Origin: Planctomycetota bacterium
GTDB lineage: Bacteria > Planctomycetota > Planctomycetia > Pirellulales > Pirellulaceae
NCBI GenBank assembly: GCA_026692885.1
Contig: JAPLNJ010000961.1
Location: 1-57,599 of the forward strand
DNA length: 57,599 nt
Reading direction: 5' to 3'
This document shows, in pieces, positions 19,147 through 26,815 of this stretch. Made by a program: the position numbers and the translations under genes. Numbering within the stretch: position 1 is the stretch's first letter; each line of letters opens with the position of its first letter. The notes beneath the pieces were generated by a model. The model ran no database searches, was not told the DNA's origin, and saw only the letters and a program-made list of their open reading frames with translations.

Positions 19147-20913
19147 TTAAACGAGCACCGGCTCCCGCCGGGGCGCCACCAGTCCGCGGCACACACCGGC
19201 GGCGCAGTGCCGGTCGCGAATGTGGGCCTCGAACTCCTTACGGAAGTGTGTCAGCGTGGTCAGCACCGCGCTGGGCGCCATCCCACCCATGCCGCACACC
19301 GCCGCCGATTTTACCGTCTTGGCCAGCCGCTCCAGCAGCGCCAGGTCCGCCAGCGTCGCGCGGCCCTCACAAATCCCCGTCAGGATGCGTGACAGTTGCT
19401 TGGTTCCCTCCCGGCAGGGCACGCACTTGCCGCACGATTCTTCCAGGAAGAAGCCGACCAGGAAGCGGGCCATGTCGACCATACAGGCGGTGTCGTCCAG
19501 CACGATGACCCCGCCCGTCCCCATCAGGATCGTCGCCCCGTCGCGATCTTCCGTGTCGATGGCCAAATCCAACACAGAAGGCGGGAGGCAGCCGCGCGCC
19601 GCGCCGCCGGCCTGGAGTCCCTTGAGAGGCCGATCACCGATAAGTCCGCCGCCAATCTCGTAGATCAGCTCGCGGACCGTGATCCCGAAGGGAACCTCCA
19701 CCAGCCCCGCATTCTTGACCGCGCCCTCCAACGAGAAAATGGTGGTACCCGGCGTGCGTTGCGTGCCCATTCCGGAGTACCAGGCGGCGCCCCGCGTGAT
19801 GATCGGGGCCACGCTCGCCCAGGTCTTCACATTGTTGACCACGGTCGGTTTGCCCCACAGGCCGGCGGTGACGGGATACGGCGGACGCGTGCGAGGTTCG
19901 CCGGAATGCCCTTCCAGGGACTCGATCAAGGCGGTTTCTTCACCACAGATGTAGGCCCCTGCACCGCGGCGCACCGTGACGTGGAACGACCACCCGGTGC
20001 CGAGGATATCGTGGCCCAACAGTCCGCGTGCTTCTGCCTGAACGATCGCCTGCTCCAGGATTTCGATGGCTAACGGATACTCGCTACGAACATAGATGAA
20101 ACCCTCGCTGGCACCGATCGCAAAGGAGCCGATGAGCAGCCCTTCGAGGATGGCATGGGGATCTCCTTCCAGGACCGTCCGATCCATGTACGCACCGGGT
20201 TCGCCCTCGTCGGCATTGCAGACCACATACTTGACGTCCGCCGGCGTCGCTCGGGCCAGCTGCCACTTCTGCCCGGTCGGAAAGGCTGCCCCGCCTCGGC
20301 CGCGCAGGCCCGCTTTGATCACCTCTTCGATCACCCTCTCGGGCGTCATGTCGGTCATCGCACGCAAGGCCCCACGATAGGTGCCGCGGGCGATTGTCTC
20401 GTCCAACGCTCGAGGGTCGATCGCGCCGCAGTTGCGCAGGATGACCTTCTTCTGACGACGATAGAAATCCAACTGGGACCATTCCGGGACCTGTTGGAGC
20501 GGACCGGAACAAGACGGATACGAGTGGACTTCCCCAGTCGAAACGATCTCTTCGCTGGCGAAGCGGCCCAGGGCCGACTCCGGTCTAAGGTCCCCTTTCG
20601 AATAGGCTTCGAGCAAATCGCGGGTCTTCCGCGGAGTCATCTGGGCGTAGCTGACCCGCGGCCCGTTCGGGAGCACGAGGTCCAACAGAGGCTCCTGCGA
20701 GCAGAACCCGATGCAGCCGGTCCGGCAGACCACGGCGTCCAGCTGGAGTTCCTCGACGGCACGACGGGCGGCCGCTTCAATAGCCGGCGCTCCCATGGCC
20801 ACGCCGCAACTGGCCGAGCCGACGACAATTTTCAACTGCTTGGGATAGAGCGTCGCCAACCCGGCGGCCGCAGCCTGATCGAGGTCAGCAGTATTGCGTA
20901 TGGTTCCGCTCAT
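19147..20913 (-). CDS. nuoF: NuoF/HydB-like NADH-binding flavoprotein
   Basis: A 588-residue FMN/NADH subunit that would oxidise or reduce NAD(H). Residues ~28-110 are a thioredoxin-like ferredoxin domain. The NADH/FMN core follows with GLRGRGGAAFPTGQKW, VVCNADEGEPGAYMDR and GAGAYICGEETALIESLEG, then the [4Fe-4S] motif ESCGKCVPCREGTKQL. The C-terminal double ferredoxin found in many HydB proteins is absent. The ATG at 20913 overlaps the upstream stop (ATGA) and is preceded by GGAGC. It lies between the HdrA/NuoE fusion and the NuoG/HdrA fusion. It is therefore predicted to work in the Hdr complex, not in respiratory complex I; no nuo membrane genes are present. Confidence 0.93.
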   Translation of the reverse strand: MSGTIRNTADLDQAAAAGLATLYPKQLKIVVGSASCGVAMGAPAIEAAARRAVEELQLDAVVCRTGCIGFCSQEPLLDLVLPNGPRVSYAQMTPRKTRDLLEAYSKGDLRPESALGRFASEEIVSTGEVHSYPSCSGPLQQVPEWSQLDFYRRQKKVILRNCGAIDPRALDETIARGTYRGALRAMTDMTPERVIEEVIKAGLRGRGGAAFPTGQKWQLARATPADVKYVVCNADEGEPGAYMDRTVLEGDPHAILEGLLIGSFAIGASEGFIYVRSEYPLAIEILEQAIVQAEARGLLGHDILGTGWSFHVTVRRGAGAYICGEETALIESLEGHSGEPRTRPPYPVTAGLWGKPTVVNNVKTWASVAPIITRGAAWYSGMGTQRTPGTTIFSLEGAVKNAGLVEVPFGITVRELIYEIGGGLIGDRPLKGLQAGGAARGCLPPSVLDLAIDTEDRDGATILMGTGGVIVLDDTACMVDMARFLVGFFLEESCGKCVPCREGTKQLSRILTGICEGRATLADLALLERLAKTVKSAAVCGMGGMAPSAVLTTLTHFRKEFEAHIRDRHCAAGVCRGLVAPRREPVLV

Positions 20914-21842
20914 GCGAATTGCTCCAGGATTTCCGGAACCCGGTCCAGGTTGACACGACCAAACGCCTGGCCATCGATCTTCAGCGCCGGCGACAACGCG
21001 CACAAACCGAGGCAACGCACAGTCCGCAGCGTGAAGCGTCCCGAGCTGTCGGTCTGGCCGGCCTCGACGCCAATCTCCGCCTCCAGCTTTTCCAGCAGGC
21101 TTCTCGAACTGCGAGCGTGGCACGAGGTACCCGCACAAACCTCGACGACGTGACGGCCGGTGGGTTCCAGGTGGAACCGGTCGTAGAAGCTCGCCACGCG
21201 CAACACTTCCGCCAGCCGCAGACCCCAGAGGCAAGCCAAGTGCTCCAGCATGACGCGTGGCAAGTAGCCGTACGTCTGGTTAATCTCCTGCAGCACGGGC
21301 AGCAGATTGCCCAGCTGACCTTCGTGTCGGGCGAGAATCCTGCTCAGCTGGGCTGCGTCGGCTTCCGCCAACGGCTCGCTCGGCTGAAACGGCGGGGGCG
21401 GCTCGGCCGTATTGCGCACCGGGCAGATCGTCCAGCAGTCTCCGCAACCGGTACACTTCGCAGCATTCACTCCGCGTGGCCGTTTGTGCACCTCGACGGT
21501 AAAGTGACCCGCCTCGCCCTCCAACGCGGTCACATCGGCCATCGTCAGGATATCGATGTTGTAATCCCGGATGCATTGCACCAGCTTCGGCGAAATGATG
21601 CAGGTGGCACAGTCGCCGGTGGGGAAGGTTTTGTCCAGACGTGCCATCCCGCCGCCGATGGTCGGACTCTCCTCGACTAGATAGACTCGAAAGCCGGCCG
21701 CCGAAAGATCCAGCGACGCCTGGATGCCGGCGATGCCACCTCCGCAGACCAACACCGCTCCGCAAGGGACATTGCTGTTACCATTGCCATTGCCATTGCC
21801 ATTGGCCGGCGCCGCCCCGGTTTGGCTGTCCAGTAGAGTCAT
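20910..21842 (-). CDS. HdrA N-terminal FAD segment fused to NuoE-like thioredoxin-fold [2Fe-2S] protein
   Basis: A 310-residue fusion. After a Gly-Asn linker (residues 15-24) there is a true HdrA beginning: AVLVCGGGIAGIQASLDLS, DKTFPTGDCATCIISPKLVQ and the ferredoxin motif CTGCGDCWTICPV at ~130-141. Here HdrA stops. From ~165 a NuoE domain begins, with the signature cysteines C236, C241, C277 and C281 (VCAGTSC and CLGLC). The rest of HdrA is found two genes downstream, behind a NuoG-like domain. NuoE, NuoF and the NuoG N-terminus thus lie inside a split HdrA. The start has GGGAGGGAG upstream and overlaps the hdrB stop (ATGA). Confidence 0.9.
   Translation of the reverse strand: MTLLDSQTGAAPANGNGNGNGNSNVPCGAVLVCGGGIAGIQASLDLSAAGFRVYLVEESPTIGGGMARLDKTFPTGDCATCIISPKLVQCIRDYNIDILTMADVTALEGEAGHFTVEVHKRPRGVNAAKCTGCGDCWTICPVRNTAEPPPPFQPSEPLAEADAAQLSRILARHEGQLGNLLPVLQEINQTYGYLPRVMLEHLACLWGLRLAEVLRVASFYDRFHLEPTGRHVVEVCAGTSCHARSSRSLLEKLEAEIGVEAGQTDSSGRFTLRTVRCLGLCALSPALKIDGQAFGRVNLDRVPEILEQFA
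21781..21804. repeat. Tandem CCATTG hexamer
   Basis: Four perfect copies of CCATTG inside the HdrA/NuoE fusion gene encode an alternating Gly-Asn linker ahead of the FAD domain. It is likely to vary in copy number between strains. Confidence 0.85.
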
Positions 21843-22735
21843 GTTCTCCCTCCCGCGGCGCCAACCGCTTGGACTGTCTTGGCCGCCAACAGCGACTTGG
21901 CACTCACCGTCAAAGCCTCGAGTCCCAGTTCCTTGAAGGAAAGCCCCAAGGCGAGGCCGAGCAATTGCGTGACGTAAAGAATCGGCGTGGGCGGCAGTGG
22001 GCCGTGGGCCTTGGCCGCGTCGGCCTGACGCAGGTCCAGGTTCACCTGGCATAAAGGGCAGGCCACCACCAGGCAGTCGGCCCCGGCCCGGCGCGCCATG
22101 GTCAGGAGTTTGTGTGCCAATCGAGTCACTACCTCGGAGTGGGTCATGGACAGGCTCGCCCCGCAGCACTCCGTCTTGAAGGGCCACTCCACCGGCTCCG
22201 CCCCTGCGGCAGCCACCAGCTGGTCCATGCACGTCGGGTGCTCGACATCATCAAAGGCGACGATCTCCGGCGGGCGCGTCAGCAGACAGCCGTAGTAGCA
22301 GGCCACCCGCAGCCCGACCAACGGCCGGTTGACCTTCGCACGGAGGGCGTCCACGCCGAACTGATTCACGAGCACGTCCAGCACGTGCCGCACCTCGACT
22401 CCGCCGTCATACGGCTGACCGGTAATCCGCTCGGCACGCTGGCGGTCTTCGGGTTCGTGGCAGACCCGGTGATTGGCGGTCCGAAGCCGGGCGTAGCAAG
22501 AAGCACACGCGGTCATCACGGGGAGGCCCGCGACCTGCGCCTTCTGCAGATTGAGCACCGGCAGCGCGACGGCCAGCGAATCGCTGCTGGCGTGCGCCGG
22601 CGTCGAACCGCAGCAGACCCAGTCCGGGATCTCCTCCAGCTCGATCTCCAGCGCGCGGCAGATCGCCCGTGCGGAGCGGTCGAAGGCCCACGCCGTGGAT
22701 TCGAGACTACAACCGGGGAAGTACGCGTATTTCAC
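21839..22735 (-). CDS. hdrB: Heterodisulfide reductase subunit B
   Basis: A 298-residue HdrB with both CCG domains that hold the non-cubane [4Fe-4S] clusters. The first uses FPGCSLESTAWAF, DWVCCGSTPAH and TACASCYARL. The second uses ACYYGCLLTRPP, TECCGASLSMTH and VACPLCQVNLDL. Both full cysteine sets are present, which argues for a functional thiol/disulfide or electron-transfer site. The start is a GTG at 22735 in a GTGA overlap with the hdrC stop, with GGAGGA upstream; the stop overlaps the next ATG. A longer frame upstream is only a shadow of hdrC. Confidence 0.93.
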   Translation of the reverse strand: MKYAYFPGCSLESTAWAFDRSARAICRALEIELEEIPDWVCCGSTPAHASSDSLAVALPVLNLQKAQVAGLPVMTACASCYARLRTANHRVCHEPEDRQRAERITGQPYDGGVEVRHVLDVLVNQFGVDALRAKVNRPLVGLRVACYYGCLLTRPPEIVAFDDVEHPTCMDQLVAAAGAEPVEWPFKTECCGASLSMTHSEVVTRLAHKLLTMARRAGADCLVVACPLCQVNLDLRQADAAKAHGPLPPTPILYVTQLLGLALGLSFKELGLEALTVSAKSLLAAKTVQAVGAAGGRT

Positions 22736-23298
22736 TGTTTGCGGTCCTCCTCTTCCGCCCGCCGGAAGATTTCTCGCACCTGCTTGGCACTGCCGCTGCG
22801 GTTCGGCAATAGCGCGAGCTGGCCTTGGGCCAACATCTGCGGGACCTTGTCCATGTCGGAAAAGAGGTCGAAGGTGCGCAGTTTGTAGGCCGCCATCATG
22901 CCCATCTCGTAGACCCGGCCATGATGGCGGACGCTCCCCAAAAAACTGCGGTTGAACTGCTTGCCGTGTGCGTCCGGCAGGTCTGTTTGCCGGTCGATGG
23001 CCAGGATCCGCAGGGTATCCATCACGCCGGCGATGTCGATCTCCATGGGGCAGCGCGTGGTACACGCCTCGCACGAGGCGCAGAGCCAAATCGCCTGTGA
23101 GCTGAGCACTTCCGCGTCCGCTCCCAGATGCACCAGTCGCATGATCTGGCTGGGCAAGAAATCCATATCCGGGCCAATCGGGCAACCCGTGCTGCACTTG
23201 TGGCACTGGAAGCACGCGCTGACCGGCGTGCCGCTCCGCTGCTGGACCTCGTCCAACAAGCCGTTGTCGTTCCACTGAATCGGATTGGCCATCGTCAT
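22732..23298 (-). CDS. hdrC: Heterodisulfide reductase subunit C
   Basis: A 188-residue HdrC with two classic [4Fe-4S] motifs, CFQCHKCSTGCPIGPDMDF and CASCEACTTRCPMEIDIAG. It relays electrons between HdrA and HdrB. The start is ATG 23298, with an alternative ATG at 23292; the upstream GAGCGAG is a weak ribosome-binding site. It is the first gene of a tightly overlapping run (hdrC, hdrB, hdrA-nuoE, nuoF). A REP-type repeat block separates it from the upstream glutamate-synthase-like gene. Confidence 0.92.
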   Translation of the reverse strand: MTMANPIQWNDNGLLDEVQQRSGTPVSACFQCHKCSTGCPIGPDMDFLPSQIMRLVHLGADAEVLSSQAIWLCASCEACTTRCPMEIDIAGVMDTLRILAIDRQTDLPDAHGKQFNRSFLGSVRHHGRVYEMGMMAAYKLRTFDLFSDMDKVPQMLAQGQLALLPNRSGSAKQVREIFRRAEEEDRKQ

Positions 23299-23315
23299 TC
23301 ATCTCGCTCGTTGAT

Positions 23316-23422
23316 GTAGGTCAGGCTTTCCAGCCTGACGTAGGTGCGGCTTTTCCATGCTGGCGCGCGTCAAGCTGGAAAGCCTGACCTACTTTCGCGT
23401 CAGGCTGGAAAGCCTGACCTAC
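23316..23422. repeat. REP/REPIN array of the GTAGGTCAGGCTTTCC family
   Basis: Three or four hairpin units in alternating orientation lie between GTAG at 23316 and CTAC at 23419-23422. The last unit directly abuts the stop codon of the glutamate-synthase-like gene. The same sequence family is at 15865-15927. Confidence 0.75.
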
Positions 23423-26242
23423 TTACTCACTTATGGCTTCCATCTCGGCCTCGGCTTCGGCATCTTTGCGAGGCATTACTTTGCGGTAGACCACTTGCGG
23501 CGAACTCAGGATTCCATCGACGGTCAACAGATCACGATCGATGCGGATGCCGAACAGCCGCTCATTCTCTTGTAGGTACGGCAGAATCAGTCGCCAATCG
23601 GCGGGCGACAGCGGTCGGTACGCCCCGCCGTTCAGCTGCTCGTCGACCAGCGTATGGTGCGGATCGCGGATGTAGATCGCCCCGCCGGAGGCCAGCGACA
23701 GCAGGTTGCCGCCGGGGTAGGGCAGTTCCAACGGGTGCAGTCTTCCGTACTGATCGTATTGCAGGCCGTTGACAATCGCGAAACCGCCGCCGTTGTGCGG
23801 ATCGCCGGCCATAAACGACTCGGCCAGATAGTCCAGCGCGGTGCCATTGATCACCACTCGCGGCGAGCCGACGGCGTTGATCATCGGCCGTCCCGCGGCG
23901 TTCCCCAGCACGTACACTTCGCCGCCCTTAGCACCATACAGGAACGTCTGCCCCACATCGCCGTAGACGACCAGCTTACCCTGTTTGCTGATTTGGCAGA
24001 GCTGATCCTGGGCGTTGCCGTGAACGTAGATTTCCAAGCCGTCCATTCCGGAGCCGAGATAGTCACCGGGGTTGTCGTAGCAATCGATACGCAGTCCCCT
24101 GGTATCGGGACCGAGCCCCGCGCCGTGGAATCGCGTGCCCCGCGTGTTGTAATGGATCAAATGTCGCCAGCCGAGGTGATAGGCTTTGACCGCCAGCGTC
24201 GCGTCGCAGTCCTCTCCTTCGGGTTGGAAACCGCGGGAGTCAATCAGGAGCGTCGTCTCGTTGGGGCGCGGGCCGCGCAGCCGCTGCCGGGTGTCCCAGG
24301 TAATGCGGACATAGGTGCTGGCCCGCTCGTCGTCACACAGCGGTTGACGCTGGAAAATCTGCTCCAAGCCGCCGCGCAGGATCGTCAGTAGGGAACTGCG
24401 TTTCTTGCCACCGGTCGGATACCGGCGATCAATGCCCAACGTCAGGGCTGCGAGGCCCAACGCGGGTGCCTGCTCGGCCGTCTGGCAGGCCCACTGGTCG
24501 ACAAACCAGCGGAAGGCGTCGAAGTCCAGGTCCGGTAATCGCTTGAGCAAATGCGTGAACAGCCCCTCAGGATCCGCCGCTTGCACCCACCGGGCGATGG
24601 CCGCCAGATCGTCGTCGGTCTGCTTGGGCGTGACCGGAGGAACAGATAGGTCGCAGTGCAATTGGTTGGCCAAGGTCGAGACCGGCGCGCCGAACTTATT
24701 GGTCACGCGGATGCGATAGTGGCCGTTTCGGCTGACCGTCGTAGGTCCCGTAGGTCCCGTAGGTCCGGCGGGACTGGGGAACGGCTGAGAAATGCCTGCG
24801 GCATTTGCCTCTCCGCCCCTCTCCCCGGAATACCGGGCCGTGGGAGTTTCTTTGCCGTTGGTAGGAGAGACTGTCAGCAGGAAGGCCCCGCCGTCGGTAC
24901 AACTGCCGCCACGAGCATTCCAGTACGTGTCGGCGACGGGCGTGAACCGGGGGTCTTCGCTGGCCAAACTCGCCAGGGTCGCATCGATCGCCTGCTTCTC
25001 CGAGCAAATCAGACCGATGGAGACTTCGCCCTCCTGCAGCGCGAAAACCTGCGGCCGCAGCATGGCCGTATCGGTGATCCCCATCAGTTGGAACGACTTG
25101 GTCTCGACCAGACTGCGGGCGATGATGAAGAACCAAGGACCGTCGGGCGAAGCGTGGATATGGGCGGCCTGGATCTGGCGATAGATCCGCTGCTTCTTCG
25201 CCGGGAGACGGTCGAAGTCCAGCTCCGTCGTGGGCGCCAGAGCCTCGATGATGTACTCCATCGGGTAGCGATACGTCCGGTTCCAGAGATCGAACAGCAG
25301 GACGGCGACCTCCGTGTCGGTCAGGAACTGCGGGAAGATACCGCGTCCGGCCAGATACTCGGAGACGGAATGGTAATTGGCGAAATCGCCATTGTGCACC
25401 AGAGCCTCGTTCAGCCCAATGAACGGATGCGCCCCCCCCGGATGCCACACGCGACCTTTCGTCGGATAGCGCTGATGGGCGATCCAGACGTGCGCCCGCG
25501 TGTCCGGCATGCGGTAGTACTGGACGGCGGCCTCGGCGAAGCCAACGATCTTGAGGATGATCAGGTTGCGGGCGTGGGACATCACAAACGCCCGCTTGTC
25601 GCCCAGCGAGGCATAGAACCGACTGTTCAGCGAAATCGAGTTCTGATAGACAAACTCGTCTTCCACATCCCGCTCGGAAAGCCCGGCGTCGCCCAGCTTC
25701 CGCTCTTCGGCAAACCGGGCGAGCACGGCCGGCTTCAGGCGGACGAAGTAGCGTGCCACGTCGGGCGGACGAACCTCCAACAACGGCACGTCGCGGAAAT
25801 CGTCGACGGTCGGAATCAGACCGCCCTGCTCGATGTCGAAGTACGGCTCGATGAAAGCCTGCTCCACTTCGCCTCGGGCGTGCGGATCCAAGAGGGCCAC
25901 CTGCAGGATGTAGTCCTCGTCGAGCACCTTGCGCGAGACGCCCAGTTCTTCCGGCACCAGACCGCAAGCAGCGATCCCGCCGCCCTTGCCGTTGCCCCGA
26001 TTCCGCATCTGGATCGAAGGCTCAAAAATGTGCTTCCCACCCACAGGGATCGTGCAGGCGAATCCCGTCACGCCACAACCGCCCTCAGCTTCCGGCGAAC
26101 GGGCGCACCAAGGTTCGGCGGGGCGCAGGTGGGCGCGGGCCCGCAGCAGGGCTTCCACCCGGCGCACGTCCAGGGACCCCCGTCCGTCGGCCGCGGAGTC
26201 GCTCATTCGCTGCGAGTCGCTGACTGTCATCGAATAGGGCAT
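23423..26242 (-). CDS. Glutamate-synthase-like protein: class-II glutamine amidotransferase plus GXGXG domain
   Basis: A 939-residue protein. The N-terminal ~450 residues are an Ntn-type glutamine amidotransferase. The likely nucleophile is Cys56 in EGGCGVTGFA, preceded by a ~55-residue extension that would have to be removed. HQRYPTKGRVWHPGGAHPF and ALVHNGDFANYHS are typical of this fold. A C-terminal GXGXG beta-helix follows (GLEIYVHGNAQDQLC… GKLVVYGDVGQTFLYGAKGG). The FMN domain is on other polypeptides, as in archaeal-type glutamate synthase. Near residues 475-515 a low-complexity stretch with GPTGPTGPT interrupts the family sequence and looks like an inserted repeat. The ATG at 26242 has GAGGGG upstream. 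Confidence 0.85.
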   Translation of the reverse strand: MPYSMTVSDSQRMSDSAADGRGSLDVRRVEALLRARAHLRPAEPWCARSPEAEGGCGVTGFACTIPVGGKHIFEPSIQMRNRGNGKGGGIAACGLVPEELGVSRKVLDEDYILQVALLDPHARGEVEQAFIEPYFDIEQGGLIPTVDDFRDVPLLEVRPPDVARYFVRLKPAVLARFAEERKLGDAGLSERDVEDEFVYQNSISLNSRFYASLGDKRAFVMSHARNLIILKIVGFAEAAVQYYRMPDTRAHVWIAHQRYPTKGRVWHPGGAHPFIGLNEALVHNGDFANYHSVSEYLAGRGIFPQFLTDTEVAVLLFDLWNRTYRYPMEYIIEALAPTTELDFDRLPAKKQRIYRQIQAAHIHASPDGPWFFIIARSLVETKSFQLMGITDTAMLRPQVFALQEGEVSIGLICSEKQAIDATLASLASEDPRFTPVADTYWNARGGSCTDGGAFLLTVSPTNGKETPTARYSGERGGEANAAGISQPFPSPAGPTGPTGPTTVSRNGHYRIRVTNKFGAPVSTLANQLHCDLSVPPVTPKQTDDDLAAIARWVQAADPEGLFTHLLKRLPDLDFDAFRWFVDQWACQTAEQAPALGLAALTLGIDRRYPTGGKKRSSLLTILRGGLEQIFQRQPLCDDERASTYVRITWDTRQRLRGPRPNETTLLIDSRGFQPEGEDCDATLAVKAYHLGWRHLIHYNTRGTRFHGAGLGPDTRGLRIDCYDNPGDYLGSGMDGLEIYVHGNAQDQLCQISKQGKLVVYGDVGQTFLYGAKGGEVYVLGNAAGRPMINAVGSPRVVINGTALDYLAESFMAGDPHNGGGFAIVNGLQYDQYGRLHPLELPYPGGNLLSLASGGAIYIRDPHHTLVDEQLNGGAYRPLSPADWRLILPYLQENERLFGIRIDRDLLTVDGILSSPQVVYRKVMPRKDAEAEAEMEAISE

Positions 26243-26430
26243 GGTTTGGAACCCCTCGTTCCCAGGTTTTGCCTGGGAACGCATTGCCTTGCCGGCTCTG
26301 CCGGCCTGCTTGTGAGGCAGAGCCTCGTTTCCAGTGGGTTGCGCGGCAGAGTCTCGTAACCAGAGCGATCTACGGAGTTGGGACGATGCAAAAATGTTCA
26401 CAGCAGCGGGGCTGACGCCCAATGCCGCTT

Positions 26431-26558
26431 AGGATCGCGAAAGAAATAACTGTCGCAAGAATCAAGAATGTGGTCATCTCGCTCCGCAAGATGACATGCC
26501 ATCACGCGGAGCGTGATGGCTACTTTGAAGACCCGACACTAATTCATTTCGCGATCCT
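26431..26558. repeat. Inverted-repeat element with an internal palindrome pair
   Basis: The ends AGGATCGCGAAA and TTTCGCGATCCT are complementary, with imperfect extension (AAATAACTGTCG on the left, CGACACTAATT on the right). The centre holds a GTGGTCATCTCGCTCCGC…/GGAGCGTGATGGCTAC palindrome pair. The centre is shared with the elements at 14289-14532 and 45110-45232, but the arms are divergent. Confidence 0.65.
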
Positions 26559-26593
26559 TAGTGGCTGTAAGGAAATAACCTGGCAAATCGGTG

Positions 26594-26652
26594 GTAGGAC
26601 GGATTGGCACTTCGGCCCCGAAACATCGGGCCGAAGTGCCAATCCGTCTTAC
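26594..26652. repeat. Perfect 21-bp hairpin flanked by GTAG
   Basis: GACGGATTGGCACTTCGGCCC (26598-26618) pairs exactly with 26628-26648 across a 9-base loop. It is preceded by GTAG and followed by TTAC. It could form a strong RNA hairpin between the two glutamate-synthase-like genes. Confidence 0.7.
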
Positions 26653-26815
26653 GGTCAAACAACGGACTGGTTCTTTTCCAGTTCTTTTCCAGCCGCTTAC
26701 TTTGAGCGAAACGGCTCTAGCCGCCGGTGAACACTGGCCGCGTCTTCTCGCCCAAGACTCGCGGCTAGCGCCTGGCGGCTCACCATGTCCAAGTGCAAAG
26801 TAAGTGGCATTGGGC

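Larger units (their letters stand above)
26243..26815. other. Intergenic repeat block inside the redox cluster
   Basis: A gap of 573 bases between two genes of the same strand. It contains a GTTCCCAGG-type short palindrome near 26260-26285, the inverted-repeat element 26431-26558 and the hairpin 26594-26652. Its right part (26700-26815) is also partly present, in inverted and direct pieces, at 11555-11626. No gene is supported. A promoter for the 939-residue protein may lie here, but I cannot place it. Confidence 0.6.

Noticed and set aside
19147..20913. NuoF as part of respiratory complex I
   Set aside because: No nuo membrane-arm or NuoBCDI genes are present. NuoE and NuoG parts are fused to HdrA segments, so a soluble Hdr complex is the better reading.
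24656..26359. 567-residue open frame on the plus strand
   Set aside because: Antisense to the amidotransferase/GXGXG gene, which is well supported.
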